A DNA stretch of 39,609 nt from Actinomycetota bacterium (GTDB taxonomy: Bacteria; Actinomycetota; Geothermincolia; Geothermincolales; RBG-13-55-18). The notes under the pieces were generated by a model, which was given only the letters and a program-made list of their open reading frames with translations, had not been told where the DNA came from and searched no databases. This document shows positions 15,814 to 23,737 of the stretch, in pieces (position 1 is the stretch's first letter; every line of letters begins with the position of its first letter). Location of the stretch: positions 1 to 39,609 of the forward strand of contig JAQVFR010000034.1 of the NCBI GenBank assembly GCA_028697145.1, written 5' to 3'. The translations under genes were made by a program, and so were the position numbers.

Positions 15814-16063
15814 GGACCCACCCCCTCATTTCCTTTGCGGCGCTTTCCTGCTTCTATGTCACCGGCCCTTGCACACGTGCAGTCGGAGCGTCCCGACGGC
15901 GTGTGAAGAGCCCTATATAGATATATTTCCGGCGGGCAGCTCCCTAAAACCCCTCCACGCGCCTGCCCGCAGGCCCGGAACCGGGAAGGACAAGCGGGGC
16001 GTGGATAAGAATAAAGGTAAGTAGGTACGCAGGTCGCCGGAACAGAGAGGCAGGTGATCGGGA

Positions 16064-17245
16064 GTGCGGGATGTCTTCATCATCGACGCGGCACGCACGC
16101 CGACCGGGATACGCAACGGGGCCTTGAGCGGCTTACGCCCCGACGACACCCTGGGTGTACTGTTAAACCACCTGGTAAGCGAACGCCTGGGAATCGATGC
16201 GGCCGAGGTGGAGGATCTCGTCTGCGGATGCGCCACCCAGATCGGCGAACAGGGCATGAACGTCGCCAGGAGCTCCATTCTCGCGGGAGGCCTCCCGTCC
16301 TCCATGCCGGGAGTGAGCGTCAACCGTCAAGAGGGCTCCGGCCTGCAGGCCCTGGCCTTCGCGGCCCAGGCAGTGGCGGCGGGGGAGGCGGGCGTCGCGA
16401 TCGCGTGCGGGGTCGAGTTCATGAGCCGCCAGCCCTTGGGTGCGGACGGTTTCGGCGATCACCTGGCCCTTCTCGGCACCGCGGTCAGCCCCCTTGTCTG
16501 CGACCGTTTCGGCGACGTGGTGTCCCAGGGCATAGCCGCGGAACGCGCGGCGGAAAGCCTGGGGCTGACGCGCGGCGACCTCGACGACTGGGCGAAACGC
16601 TCGCGCGAACTGGCAGCCTCCACCGCGGCTTCCGGGGCCTACGCGGCCTGCATCATGCCGCTGGAGACGACCTCGCCGGACGGCACTACTTTTGCGCTGC
16701 GGGAGGACGAGGGTGCGGTGCGGAACATGGGCGACGGGGAACTGGCCGGGCTCGCGCCCGCGTTCGAGCCGGGCGGAGTCGTCACTGCCGGGAACTCGGG
16801 GCCCGCCGCGGACGGGGCGGCGGCGGTCCTGCTCGCGTCCGCGGAAGACGCCTCTCGCCTCGGGCTCGTTCCCAGGGCCCGCTGCGTATGCACCTCGCTG
16901 GGCGCGGGGGATCCCCGGTCAATATCCTCCGGCCCCATCGCTGCCGCCGCAAGGGCGTTGAGTGTGGCGGGCCTGGTCCTGGACGATATCGATCTCATCG
17001 AGGTCAACGAGAACTTCGCGTCCACGGTCATCGCCTGGATGAGGGAAATGAGGCCTCCGCGCCCGGAGAGGGTAAACGCCTTCGGCGGAGCCATCGCCCG
17101 CGGCAATCCCCTGGGCGCAGTCGGGATCATACTGGCCTGCACCCTGCTCGGCGGCCTGGAGGGCCTGGAGGGGCGCTACGGCCTCGCCGTCACCTGCGCC
17201 GGCATGGGCATGGGAATCGCCACCATACTGGAGAGAGTGGCGTAA
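16064..17245 (+). CDS. thiolase-family protein lacking catalytic Cys and His
   Basis: 393 residues, full length for a degradative or biosynthetic thiolase, with a recognisable thiolase I/II fold from end to end. The usual nucleophile motif NRxC(S/G)SG reads NRQEGSG, so Glu90 replaces the acyl-accepting Cys. The usual GHPLG reads GNPLG, so Asn348 replaces the catalytic His. The NEAF-type motif is kept as NENF (315-318), and the C-terminal acid/base Cys378 is kept in TCAGMG. The usual GNASG motif reads GNSGP. Normal Claisen condensation or thiolysis is therefore unlikely; a thiolase-like binding or altered acyl-CoA function is possible. The GTG start has AGGTGAT upstream. The frame is intact, so this does not look like a pseudogene. 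Confidence 0.8.
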   Translation: MRDVFIIDAARTPTGIRNGALSGLRPDDTLGVLLNHLVSERLGIDAAEVEDLVCGCATQIGEQGMNVARSSILAGGLPSSMPGVSVNRQEGSGLQALAFAAQAVAAGEAGVAIACGVEFMSRQPLGADGFGDHLALLGTAVSPLVCDRFGDVVSQGIAAERAAESLGLTRGDLDDWAKRSRELAASTAASGAYAACIMPLETTSPDGTTFALREDEGAVRNMGDGELAGLAPAFEPGGVVTAGNSGPAADGAAAVLLASAEDASRLGLVPRARCVCTSLGAGDPRSISSGPIAAAARALSVAGLVLDDIDLIEVNENFASTVIAWMREMRPPRPERVNAFGGAIARGNPLGAVGIILACTLLGGLEGLEGRYGLAVTCAGMGMGIATILERVA

Positions 17246-17284
17246 GGGCACGCCTCACGCGACTTTTCAGCGGCGCCCATGGTT

Positions 17285-17290
17285 TATAAT
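17285..17290 (+). promoter_or_regulatory. -10 box of the tRNA-Ala gene
   Basis: A perfect TATAAT 28 bases before the 5' end of the tRNA. Transcription would start near 17297. No clear -35 box; TTTTCA at 17264-17269 is a weak candidate. Confidence 0.45.
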
Positions 17291-17317
17291 GCAGGGAGAC
17301 GTGAACTGACCTTCGGT

Positions 17318-17392
17318 GGGGATGTAGCTCAGTGGGAGAGCACCTGCCTTGCAAGCAGGGGGTCGGCGGTTCGAATCCGCTCATCTCCACCA
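17318..17392 (+). tRNA. tRNA-Ala (TGC)
   Basis: A 75-base cloverleaf. The acceptor arm is GGGGATG pairing with CATCTCC, with discriminator A and an encoded CCA. The D-arm is GCTC..GAGC. The anticodon stem is CCTGC/GCAGG with loop CTTGCAA, so the anticodon is TGC (17350-17352). The T-arm contains GGTTCGAATCC. It lies between a plus-strand thiolase gene and minus-strand DUF2229 genes, and no integrase is next to it. Confidence 0.97.
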
Positions 17393-17402
17393 TTCTTTCA
17401 GA

Positions 17403-18545
17403 TCAGGTCTCGATTATCGAGAGATGCTCCATTTTCTGGTTGTAGACTCGATATCCGTGAACTGATCCTGCTCTATCCCGGCGCGAGCGCAGCATGTCCA
17501 GGAAGGCCTCGAGACGCGTCACCGTCCCTACCGTGGAGGTATGTTCGTCGAAACAGAGGTCGAGCATGGGGATGCCGTCCCGCGCCGCGATGTGCGGCAG
17601 GATGGTGCGGCAGATATTCTCCGGCATGCAGGTGAGCGGATAGGCATGGATGACCCCATCGAAACCGTCACCTGGGGCATCGAGGGCGCCGGTGAGGGTC
17701 ATGTGCTCCTCCCCGCCCAGGACATATGGGAGATATTCACGGCTCACGCGGCGGGCACGCGACGAGGAGACGTGCAGCAGCGGGTCCAGCCAGAGGGGGC
17801 TGAGCAGCCAGCGGTAAGTCGAGAGCACCGGCTCCGCTTCCACCCCGAACTGCGTGCCCAGTCGCCTCACGAGGTCGAAGTTGAGGGAGGGCTCCAGCAA
17901 GACGTAGAGCTCGCCCACGATGCGCACCCTCAAGACGCCGTTGCAGTCCCGCACGGGCAGCGAGGTCATCTCCTCCCGTTGCTCGAGTCGCAGCTGCCGA
18001 ACACGGCGGATGGAATCAGCCCGGTCCAGTCTATCCAGGTAGCTCACCATGACCGCGTCGGCGCTCCCCGCTACCTCCTCCCTCGGTCTTATCTTCCTCG
18101 CCATGGACTCCAGCTCCTCCACCGCCCCCGCCTTGGACCGGAACATCGCCGCGGCCCCCGGCAGCTTGAGGAAACCCCTCCTTCCCACGGCGGAGCGTAT
18201 CTTTTCCAGGACCGAGCGCGGGTCCTCCCTGCCGATGAGGAGCGACTCGAACTCGTATCCCATGTCCCTGAGGATGAGGTGCTGCACGTAGGCATAATAG
18301 CCGAAGCGGCACGCCCACATGCCACAGACCATGGCCATGGTATCGGCTCCCCTGTCGAGGGCGTTCATGCAGTCCCCCAGGGTTATCTTGAACGGCAGGC
18401 ATACGAACTCGGGCGCATGCCTGGCACCCCTCTCCAGGGTGACGCGGTTGGGCCTCTCCGGCACCACCGCTTCCACGCCCATGTATTCCACCAGGGCGCG
18501 CAGCGGTATGCAGGCGTTGCCCATATGGGGAAAGGCTACCTTCAC
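17403..18545 (-). CDS. DUF2229-type 2-hydroxyacyl-CoA dehydratase activase-related protein, second gene of pair
   Basis: 380 residues. The sequence starts MKVAFPHMGN and contains CLPFKITLGDC (about 49-59) and CGMWACRFGYYA (about 74-85), resembling the iron-sulfur proteins related to the D-component and activator of 2-hydroxyacyl-CoA dehydratases (DUF2229/HgdB-like). Several cysteines could bind a 4Fe-4S cluster. The GTG start overlaps the upstream stop as GTGA, so translation is coupled, and GGAGGG lies before it. In many genomes this region is fused to a BadF/HgdC activase in a protein of over 1000 residues; here it is separate and no activase or dehydratase lies in the window. The substrate is unknown. 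Confidence 0.72.
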   Translation of the reverse strand: MKVAFPHMGNACIPLRALVEYMGVEAVVPERPNRVTLERGARHAPEFVCLPFKITLGDCMNALDRGADTMAMVCGMWACRFGYYAYVQHLILRDMGYEFESLLIGREDPRSVLEKIRSAVGRRGFLKLPGAAAMFRSKAGAVEELESMARKIRPREEVAGSADAVMVSYLDRLDRADSIRRVRQLRLEQREEMTSLPVRDCNGVLRVRIVGELYVLLEPSLNFDLVRRLGTQFGVEAEPVLSTYRWLLSPLWLDPLLHVSSSRARRVSREYLPYVLGGEEHMTLTGALDAPGDGFDGVIHAYPLTCMPENICRTILPHIAARDGIPMLDLCFDEHTSTVGTVTRLEAFLDMLRSRRDRAGSVHGYRVYNQKMEHLSIIET

Positions 18546-19543
18546 GGTACCCTCCGTGCTGACGCATACGCCTTCTTGCGATGGCGCAGCATGTCCGCGA
18601 AGGCCTCCGCGCGCGTCCTCACGCCGGACTCCGCGCTATGCTCGTCCAGCACCATTTCCATGAGCACCTGGTCCCCCGCCGGCCTCAGCTCGCGGCGCAC
18701 GATCTCGGTGATGAGGGAATCCGGGCCGCATCCGAAACTCGTTAGGTACACCACCCCGTCCACGTCGTCCCTCTTCATGAGGATCGAGGCGGCCGCCAGC
18801 AGCTCCCGCTCGTAGCTCCAGGAGAGCGTGGGCAGCGACGGCTCCTCGGCATCGAGGTCCCGCTCCGAGAGCATGGTGCTCCCGAGCACCCTCACCCCCG
18901 CCGCGTCCAGCCAGTGGAAAAGCCTCTTGTTCACGATGTGGTCACCCAGGAGATAGGGGTGCCCGACCACGGCAACGGTGACGTCCCGCTCCGCCAGATA
19001 TGGGGGAAGTGATGTCCCGTTCCCGTTGTACATCCTGCTCAAGGCATCGGCGGGAAGCAGCCCGGCGCGGAGAAGACCGTCATATCCCTCCTGCTCCCGT
19101 ATGCCAGACGAGTAGGCGTGGGGCATGACGCGCAGGGGAACTCCGAGCCGCCGCATCAGGCGCACGCAGCTCCACCACCATGGGGCTCTGGCGACGTCGA
19201 CGGTGAAGTCCAGGAGCGGGGGCAGGTGGCGAAAGGAGTAACGCACCATGTCCGGCGCGGCTATGAGCTTCGGGCAGGTGAAGGTGTCGTATTTCCGTTT
19301 CTCCACGCTCACCAGGCGCGGCACGAGGATCGCGTCGACCTCGCGCGCCAGCCGCGATACGTGGCCGAAGAGCACTTTTACGGCTACGCACACGTCGTCC
19401 ACGCACCGGTTCGTCCCCTCCCCCAGTATCTCCAGGTTGGTGGGCGGGGAAGCCAGTACCTCGCACCCGCATCCCTCGAGCATGGCCTTGAGAAAAGGGT
19501 AATATCGATAGAACATGAGGGCACGCGGCATCCCTATCCTCAA
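18542..19543 (-). CDS. DUF2229-type 2-hydroxyacyl-CoA dehydratase activase-related protein, first gene of pair
   Basis: 333 residues from the TTG at 19543, which gives the family-like start RIGMPRALMFYRYYPF and has AAAGGTGAT a suitable distance upstream; a GTG at 19552 has no good box. It shows the DUF2229 pattern: early conserved Pro/Arg/Tyr residues, CVDDVCVAVKVLFGH (about 47-61) and TSFGCGPDSLITE near 270. Cysteines in these motifs are candidates for an iron-sulfur cluster. It overlaps the next gene by four bases. The pair probably forms a complex. The divergent region 19544-19798 separates it from the GerMN gene. Confidence 0.72.
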   Translation of the reverse strand: MRIGMPRALMFYRYYPFLKAMLEGCGCEVLASPPTNLEILGEGTNRCVDDVCVAVKVLFGHVSRLAREVDAILVPRLVSVEKRKYDTFTCPKLIAAPDMVRYSFRHLPPLLDFTVDVARAPWWWSCVRLMRRLGVPLRVMPHAYSSGIREQEGYDGLLRAGLLPADALSRMYNGNGTSLPPYLAERDVTVAVVGHPYLLGDHIVNKRLFHWLDAAGVRVLGSTMLSERDLDAEEPSLPTLSWSYERELLAAASILMKRDDVDGVVYLTSFGCGPDSLITEIVRRELRPAGDQVLMEMVLDEHSAESGVRTRAEAFADMLRHRKKAYASARRVP

Positions 19544-19798
19544 TAGAATCACCTTTCAAGTCTTCGCGGTAGCCCCCTGACGAGAGCTGAGCACGCCGGC
19601 ATGTAACTCCCTTAACATTATCCCTGGACCATCGTATAAGTAAACCGCAATGGACGCGCGGGGTCCAGAACGGCATCGCGCGGAGCGGGGCCGCGACGTC
19701 GTCCCCCGTGAACCCTTGACCACCCCTCCGCATCTAAACCCTTGCTCAAAGAAGTCCTTAATCCATAAAATGAAGCAAAACGAAAGGGGGACAAGGAC

Positions 19799-20521
19799 AT
19801 GGCCAGAAGGACAATGGTTTTCGCGCTCGTGGCGGCGGTCGCCTTGCTGTTCCCGTGCCTGCCCGCATATGCCCAGGAAGAGCAGCCGGTTCAACCCGTG
19901 GAGGAAGAGGCGCCATCGCCCGGAGGTATCTATCTCTACCTGGATGGCGAACCGGCGCGGGTGCCGCGGGACATAACCGGTGGTAACCAGATGATAGAGT
20001 TCGCCCTGCTCGAGCTCCTGAAGGGGCCTACGGACGAAGAAAAGGCCGCCGGCTACGCAACCTATATCCCCGAAGGCGTGAAGCTGCAATATACCACGGT
20101 AAAACAGGACCGCAGCGAGTTCAGCGTCAACCTCTCCCGCGAGCTCCTGCAGCTCTCGGGCGACACGGACGCCTCCACGAAGGCCCTCACCCAGATCGTG
20201 AAGACGGCACAGGAAGTATCGGGGATCACGAGCATCGGGATAACCGTGGCCGGGGAGGGCATGGGAGATCAGCCCCAGGACGCCTTTGAGGCCCTGGGGG
20301 TGGAAAGGGGCGAGGCCGGCGCCGGGGGCCAGGAAGAGGCCACGCAGGAGGAAGGCGGCAATACGGGACTCGTACTGGGGATAGTGTTCGGCATCCTTGG
20401 GGCCGTGCTGCTGGCCGCAGTAGCTTTCCTACTCATCAGGAGACGCAAGTCGGCGGCGCACAAGGCGCCGGCGAAAAGAACGCCCGGCAAGGCATCCGGC
20501 GGAAAAAAGACGGGGAAATGA
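19799..20521 (+). CDS. GerMN-domain membrane protein
   Basis: 240 residues. An N-terminal signal peptide (about 1-25, cleavage near AYAQ) is followed by a GerMN domain (about 40-155: IYLYLDGEPARVPR, IEFALLELLKGPTDEEKA, YIPEGVKLQ, VNLSRELL). A Glu-rich linker then leads to a membrane helix (about 193-215) and a basic tail, so the domain faces outward. GerMN domains occur in germination and sporulation proteins and in actinobacterial LpqB-like envelope proteins; the role here is not known and does not imply sporulation. The ATG follows AAGGAC. Its TGA overlaps the ATG of the M28-like gene (ATGA), so the two are coupled. Confidence 0.82.
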   Translation: MARRTMVFALVAAVALLFPCLPAYAQEEQPVQPVEEEAPSPGGIYLYLDGEPARVPRDITGGNQMIEFALLELLKGPTDEEKAAGYATYIPEGVKLQYTTVKQDRSEFSVNLSRELLQLSGDTDASTKALTQIVKTAQEVSGITSIGITVAGEGMGDQPQDAFEALGVERGEAGAGGQEEATQEEGGNTGLVLGIVFGILGAVLLAAVAFLLIRRRKSAAHKAPAKRTPGKASGGKKTGK

Positions 20522-21510
20522 GACGATCCCGGCTCCTGCTGGCCGCGGCTTTGCTCCCGCTCCTGCTGGCGGGGGCCGGATGCGGCGCCTCGCAGGTCCC
20601 GGCCGAAAAGGACCCTTTCCTCGTCTCCCTGGCGGAAATGGTGGATACCTCACGCATGATGCAGACAATAGAGTATATGGCGGGCGATGAGCTGCGAGGG
20701 CGCCCCTCCGGGTCCGAGCAATCACGTGAGCTGGAGGATCATCTCGAGGAGTCGCTGGCCGGGCTCGGGCTGGACCCCCTTGACGAGCTCGGACTGGAGG
20801 GTTACCGGCAGGAGTTCCCGGTCCCGCCGGAGAGGTGCTTCCTCGAGAGCCCGCCTCCCGCGGAAACGTTGTTGACCTGCGCCAACGTCCTGGCCAAGCT
20901 GCCAGGCGCGTCCTCCGGCGAGATGGTCATCCTCACCGCTAATTACGACGGGATGGGAGTGGACACCTCCAGCGGGGACATCTATCCGGGCGCGGACTAT
21001 AACGCCTCCGGGACCAGCGCCGTCCTGGAGCTCGCCCGCATCTTCTCTTCCCTCGGTCATGAGCCGGCGAAGACGCTGGTCTTCGCGTTCCTCGGCGCCG
21101 AGGAGTGCGGCGGATACGGCGCCGACGCCCTCGCGGAGGCCCTGGAGAGCGGCGGACTCCGCGACGGCGTGCACATCATAAACATCGAGGGCATCGGGGC
21201 GGGGGGCGGGGACTATATGGATGTCTGGGACCTCAATTATCGCAAGAACCGGCCCGTGGTGGCGGCCCTGGATGAAGCCGCCTCGCTGCTGGAGGTGGAG
21301 GTGGAGCTGGGGGGCGCCGATCCCGGCACCTCCGCCGCCTTTTTCTACCTCTATCACATGCCGGCGGTGACTTGCGACTGGTCGTGGTTCGAGCGCGATG
21401 AGCACCCCGACTTTCACCTGCCCAGCGATACGCCCGACAGGATAGACCGCGAAGGCCTGCTGCGGGTGACGCAGGTGGTCGCCGTCACCGCCTGGACCCT
21501 GGCGCAATAG
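20518..21510 (+). CDS. M28-family peptidase-like lipoprotein with altered metal site
   Basis: 330 residues. Lipoprotein-like signal with Cys22 (LLLAGAGC, a loose lipobox). The M28 fold is recognisable: YMAGDELRGRPSGS, then ILTANYDG, YPGADYNASG, LVFAFLGAEECGGYG and FHLPSDTPDRID. In active M28 enzymes two zinc ions are held by His, Asp, Glu, Asp/Glu and His. Here the first His is Asn142, the bridging Asp before NxSG is Tyr161 and the later Asp is Glu224; Glu195/196 and His300 are kept. Normal two-zinc aminopeptidase activity is therefore doubtful. It starts inside the stop of the GerMN gene, so the two likely act together at the outer face of the membrane. Confidence 0.8.
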   Translation: MRRSRLLLAAALLPLLLAGAGCGASQVPAEKDPFLVSLAEMVDTSRMMQTIEYMAGDELRGRPSGSEQSRELEDHLEESLAGLGLDPLDELGLEGYRQEFPVPPERCFLESPPPAETLLTCANVLAKLPGASSGEMVILTANYDGMGVDTSSGDIYPGADYNASGTSAVLELARIFSSLGHEPAKTLVFAFLGAEECGGYGADALAEALESGGLRDGVHIINIEGIGAGGGDYMDVWDLNYRKNRPVVAALDEAASLLEVEVELGGADPGTSAAFFYLYHMPAVTCDWSWFERDEHPDFHLPSDTPDRIDREGLLRVTQVVAVTAWTLAQ

Positions 21511-21566
21511 GCGTTTTGCCTGTGCTTATCCTAACGACTGCGCTCTGACCCCGGTTCGTCGCGTGG

Positions 21567-22796
21567 TCAGATGCTGTGCCGCAGGACCTTTTCTTCCCGG
21601 CTTCTCTCCATGCGCTCTATCCATTTGAAGGCGTGGTGGATCTCATCGCCGTCGGGCAGGTTTTCCTCTCTCTTCCAGGCGAGGTTGAGGAAATCGAGGC
21701 CTTTTTTCTCCACGACTTCCCGGCAGAAAAGCTCGCCGATATGGTACTGTTGCAACTTGAGATCGAAGCCGAGCATCCGCTCCACAAAGCGTTCCGCGCC
21801 GGACTTGGAGTCGCGGCGGTGGCGGAACGCGATGCTCATCTCCTCGAATGAAGGTATGATCTCCTTCCCCACCAGGTCCATGACGAGGTTGCTGTAGCCC
21901 TCCACCAGGGACATGAAGGCCTGGATGCGCGACAGGATCTCCCTCTGCTCGGGGCTGTGGACCACGCTGATCAGCCCCCCCTGGTTGATGATCTCGTTGA
22001 GCTTTTGCTTGTCGCGGAGCTCCCGGGGGTGCAGCCGCATGCCCATCTCGTCCAGGCGCAGTGAAACGCTCTTGAAATAGCTCTCCATGAGGTCCCGCAG
22101 GTACTGCCTGATCCAGGGATTAGCAGCGAATTCAAAGGCGTGGGTGACCTCGTGCAGGGTTATCCACAGCCTGAAGTCGGCCGGCACCAGCCTCAGCTTC
22201 CCCTCGGTCTTCAACAGGTTGGGGTAGACGATATAGAGCTTGCCGCCGTCCTCTGGCCTGGGAAGGCCCAGGTCGAACTGGCCCAGCACGCCGCGCGCCA
22301 GATATCCGATGACCATGCCCAGTTGTGCAGTGAGCAGTCCGCGGGTAATCCCGCGCCCCAGGCGGATCGGGCGTTTGCGCTGCTCCTCCAGATTGCGCAA
22401 GGTCTTGCCGTAGCTCTCCGCCAGGGGCTCGAAGATGAGCTGGAAACTCGCGAGGTTGGCCTCGATCCAATCTTCGCGGCTGAAAACGAGCAGCGGCCCC
22501 ACCGCTTCACCGGGCTCGAGGCGGGAGTACTCCCTGACCAGCTCCACGCTTCGCCCCATCATCGCCTCGAAATCGCGCCGCACCTCGTCCGTCGCCGCAG
22601 GTCCGCCGCCCTCCGACTGCGCCACCAGGACGGCGATCTCGCGGGCCTGCGCCCGGTTCACCATATCGTCCCCGCCGCCCTGGAAGGCGTGCCGCAGCGA
22701 ACGGTAGAGGGGCACCTTCCTCGCGAATCCCTCTATGAACTCGTTGACACCGCGCAGGCTGCGGTCCCAGGGGTTTTCCTTCTCTTCCTCACCCAT
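21567..22796 (-). CDS. DUF2342 zincin-like metallopeptidase (F420-biosynthesis-associated family)
   Basis: 409 residues. HEVTH (about 215) followed by FEFAANPW is the zinc-binding HExxH signature of this family, and EGYSNLVMD near 293 fits the conserved second half. The family is mainly actinobacterial and is often near coenzyme F420 genes, although none is visible here, so the association is only by family. Its substrate is unknown. The C-terminus is helical and charged. There is no signal peptide, so it should be cytoplasmic. The ATG follows AGAGGTGAT. It converges with the M28-like gene. Confidence 0.87.
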   Translation of the reverse strand: MGEEEKENPWDRSLRGVNEFIEGFARKVPLYRSLRHAFQGGGDDMVNRAQAREIAVLVAQSEGGGPAATDEVRRDFEAMMGRSVELVREYSRLEPGEAVGPLLVFSREDWIEANLASFQLIFEPLAESYGKTLRNLEEQRKRPIRLGRGITRGLLTAQLGMVIGYLARGVLGQFDLGLPRPEDGGKLYIVYPNLLKTEGKLRLVPADFRLWITLHEVTHAFEFAANPWIRQYLRDLMESYFKSVSLRLDEMGMRLHPRELRDKQKLNEIINQGGLISVVHSPEQREILSRIQAFMSLVEGYSNLVMDLVGKEIIPSFEEMSIAFRHRRDSKSGAERFVERMLGFDLKLQQYHIGELFCREVVEKKGLDFLNLAWKREENLPDGDEIHHAFKWIERMERSREEKVLRHSI

Positions 22797-23301
22797 CGTG
22801 CATCACCTCTGAAGCCCCTCGTCCTCGAGGCGGCTCCTGTCTCCATATTAACTCGCCACGGGGGCGGCCATGATCGCACCCGCATCGCTCGCGGGCCGCC
22901 GGGTTGGTCCAGCCGCCTCGCCGCGGGGCCGGGACTGCCTGTCGTTGTATACGAGCGTACCGGCCACGGGGTTTCCCTCGCGGCTTCTCCCCCGGTTTCG
23001 CGGCGTCATTAAGTGTAGCACAGCAGGGTCTCGCCTATCCCGACTCCCCCGTGCGGGGGATGAGCAGAACGCGATACTCTAGCCTTTCCCGCCCGATCCG
23101 CGGTGGTTTTCTAAAAAGCCGTCGCCAATTATGCCCGTAAACGTGCCTGCTAATCCTCTGGTATTAGTCAACCGCATAATTACTACCTGTGTGGAATGGC
23201 GCTATGCCGCCACACTGATGTATTTTCAGATTGTGCAAAAGCTCTTTGAAAAAGGCCCCAAGCGGACGCCGGGGAAATAGTGCCTTAGAAACAGCATACA
23301 G

Positions 23302-23466
23302 ACGTCATGGGCGAGCCGGTAACAGCAACATTCGCAGCCCCCTTAAGTAGAAGCAGTAGCATTCCCCTAGCACCATCCGAAGCCGACTAGCCGAGACAGC
23401 CATCTACCCCAATGCAATCGAATGCAGCCCAGACGCACTACTTAACACGACCCTCGCCCATGACGT
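23302..23466. ncRNA. nested inverted-repeat structure, possible structured RNA
   Basis: Three perfect inverted repeats are nested: ACGTCATGGGCGAG (23302-23315) with 23453-23466, TTAAGTAG (23343-23350) with 23438-23445, and GCATTC (23359-23364) with 23420-23425. Together they would fold 165 bases into an elongated, bulged hairpin. A terminator lies 140 bases downstream on the plus strand. The shape is loosely like 6S RNA, but I see no specific consensus. A MITE-like element is the alternative. Confidence 0.35.
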
Positions 23467-23604
23467 TTCTTCACATCAACGATAGCAGCACATCTGCGCA
23501 ACCGAACGCAGCCTTATTCGCAGCAGAATCGCATCACGCCGGCAGCAAAATCGAACAATCCCTGAGGTATCCCCTTAATCCCCATAGGAGTCCGCATTAG
23601 CGGA

Positions 23605-23636
23605 AGGCCCCGTTCCCCCTGCGGGGCCTTTTCCGT
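23605..23636 (+). terminator. intrinsic terminator
   Basis: AAGGCCCCG (23605-23613), an eight-base loop and CGGGGCCTT (23622-23630), running into TTCCGTT. It ends a plus-strand transcript, yet no gene lies upstream on that strand for over 2 kb. This supports transcription of the gene-free stretch. Confidence 0.65.
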
Positions 23637-23737
23637 TATGCGAGCATACCGCCATATAACGGACAGCCTTTTGGGGAAAAATACTGTTGCGCCCCAACGG
23701 TCACTTGAGTAACCTTTGGACAAGGAGGTGGAAGGTA

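Larger units (their letters stand above)
22797..23737. other. 941-bp gene-free stretch, lower GC, with hairpins
   Basis: No reading frame here is convincing. From 22797 to about 23060 it carries upstream DNA of the DUF2342 gene, including a TACACT -10 candidate (23012-23017) and a hairpin TCCCCCGTGCGGGGGA (23045-23060). From about 23100 the base composition shifts to lower GC and the plus strand becomes poor in G. This part contains nested inverted repeats (23302-23466) and ends in a terminator (23605-23636). I looked for tmRNA, SRP RNA and RNase P RNA signatures and saw none. A non-coding RNA or relic element is possible. Confidence 0.5.

Noticed and set aside
16064-17245. Pseudogene status for the thiolase
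   Set aside because: The frame is full length with no stop or frameshift and most family motifs are kept; the lost catalytic residues suggest altered function instead.
17318-17392. tRNA genes as integration sites of a mobile element
   Set aside because: Neither tRNA-Ala nor tRNA-Leu (29169-29255) has an adjacent integrase or a duplicated 3' end within the window.
23412-23600. Small open frame in the gene-free stretch
   Set aside because: No ribosome binding site, biased low-complexity composition and overlap with the inverted-repeat structure make coding unlikely.
23150-23640. tmRNA, SRP RNA, RNase P RNA or CRISPR array
   Set aside because: No T-arm-like 3' end or CCA, no SRP or RNase P signature and no regular repeat-spacer spacing is visible; the structure remains unassigned.
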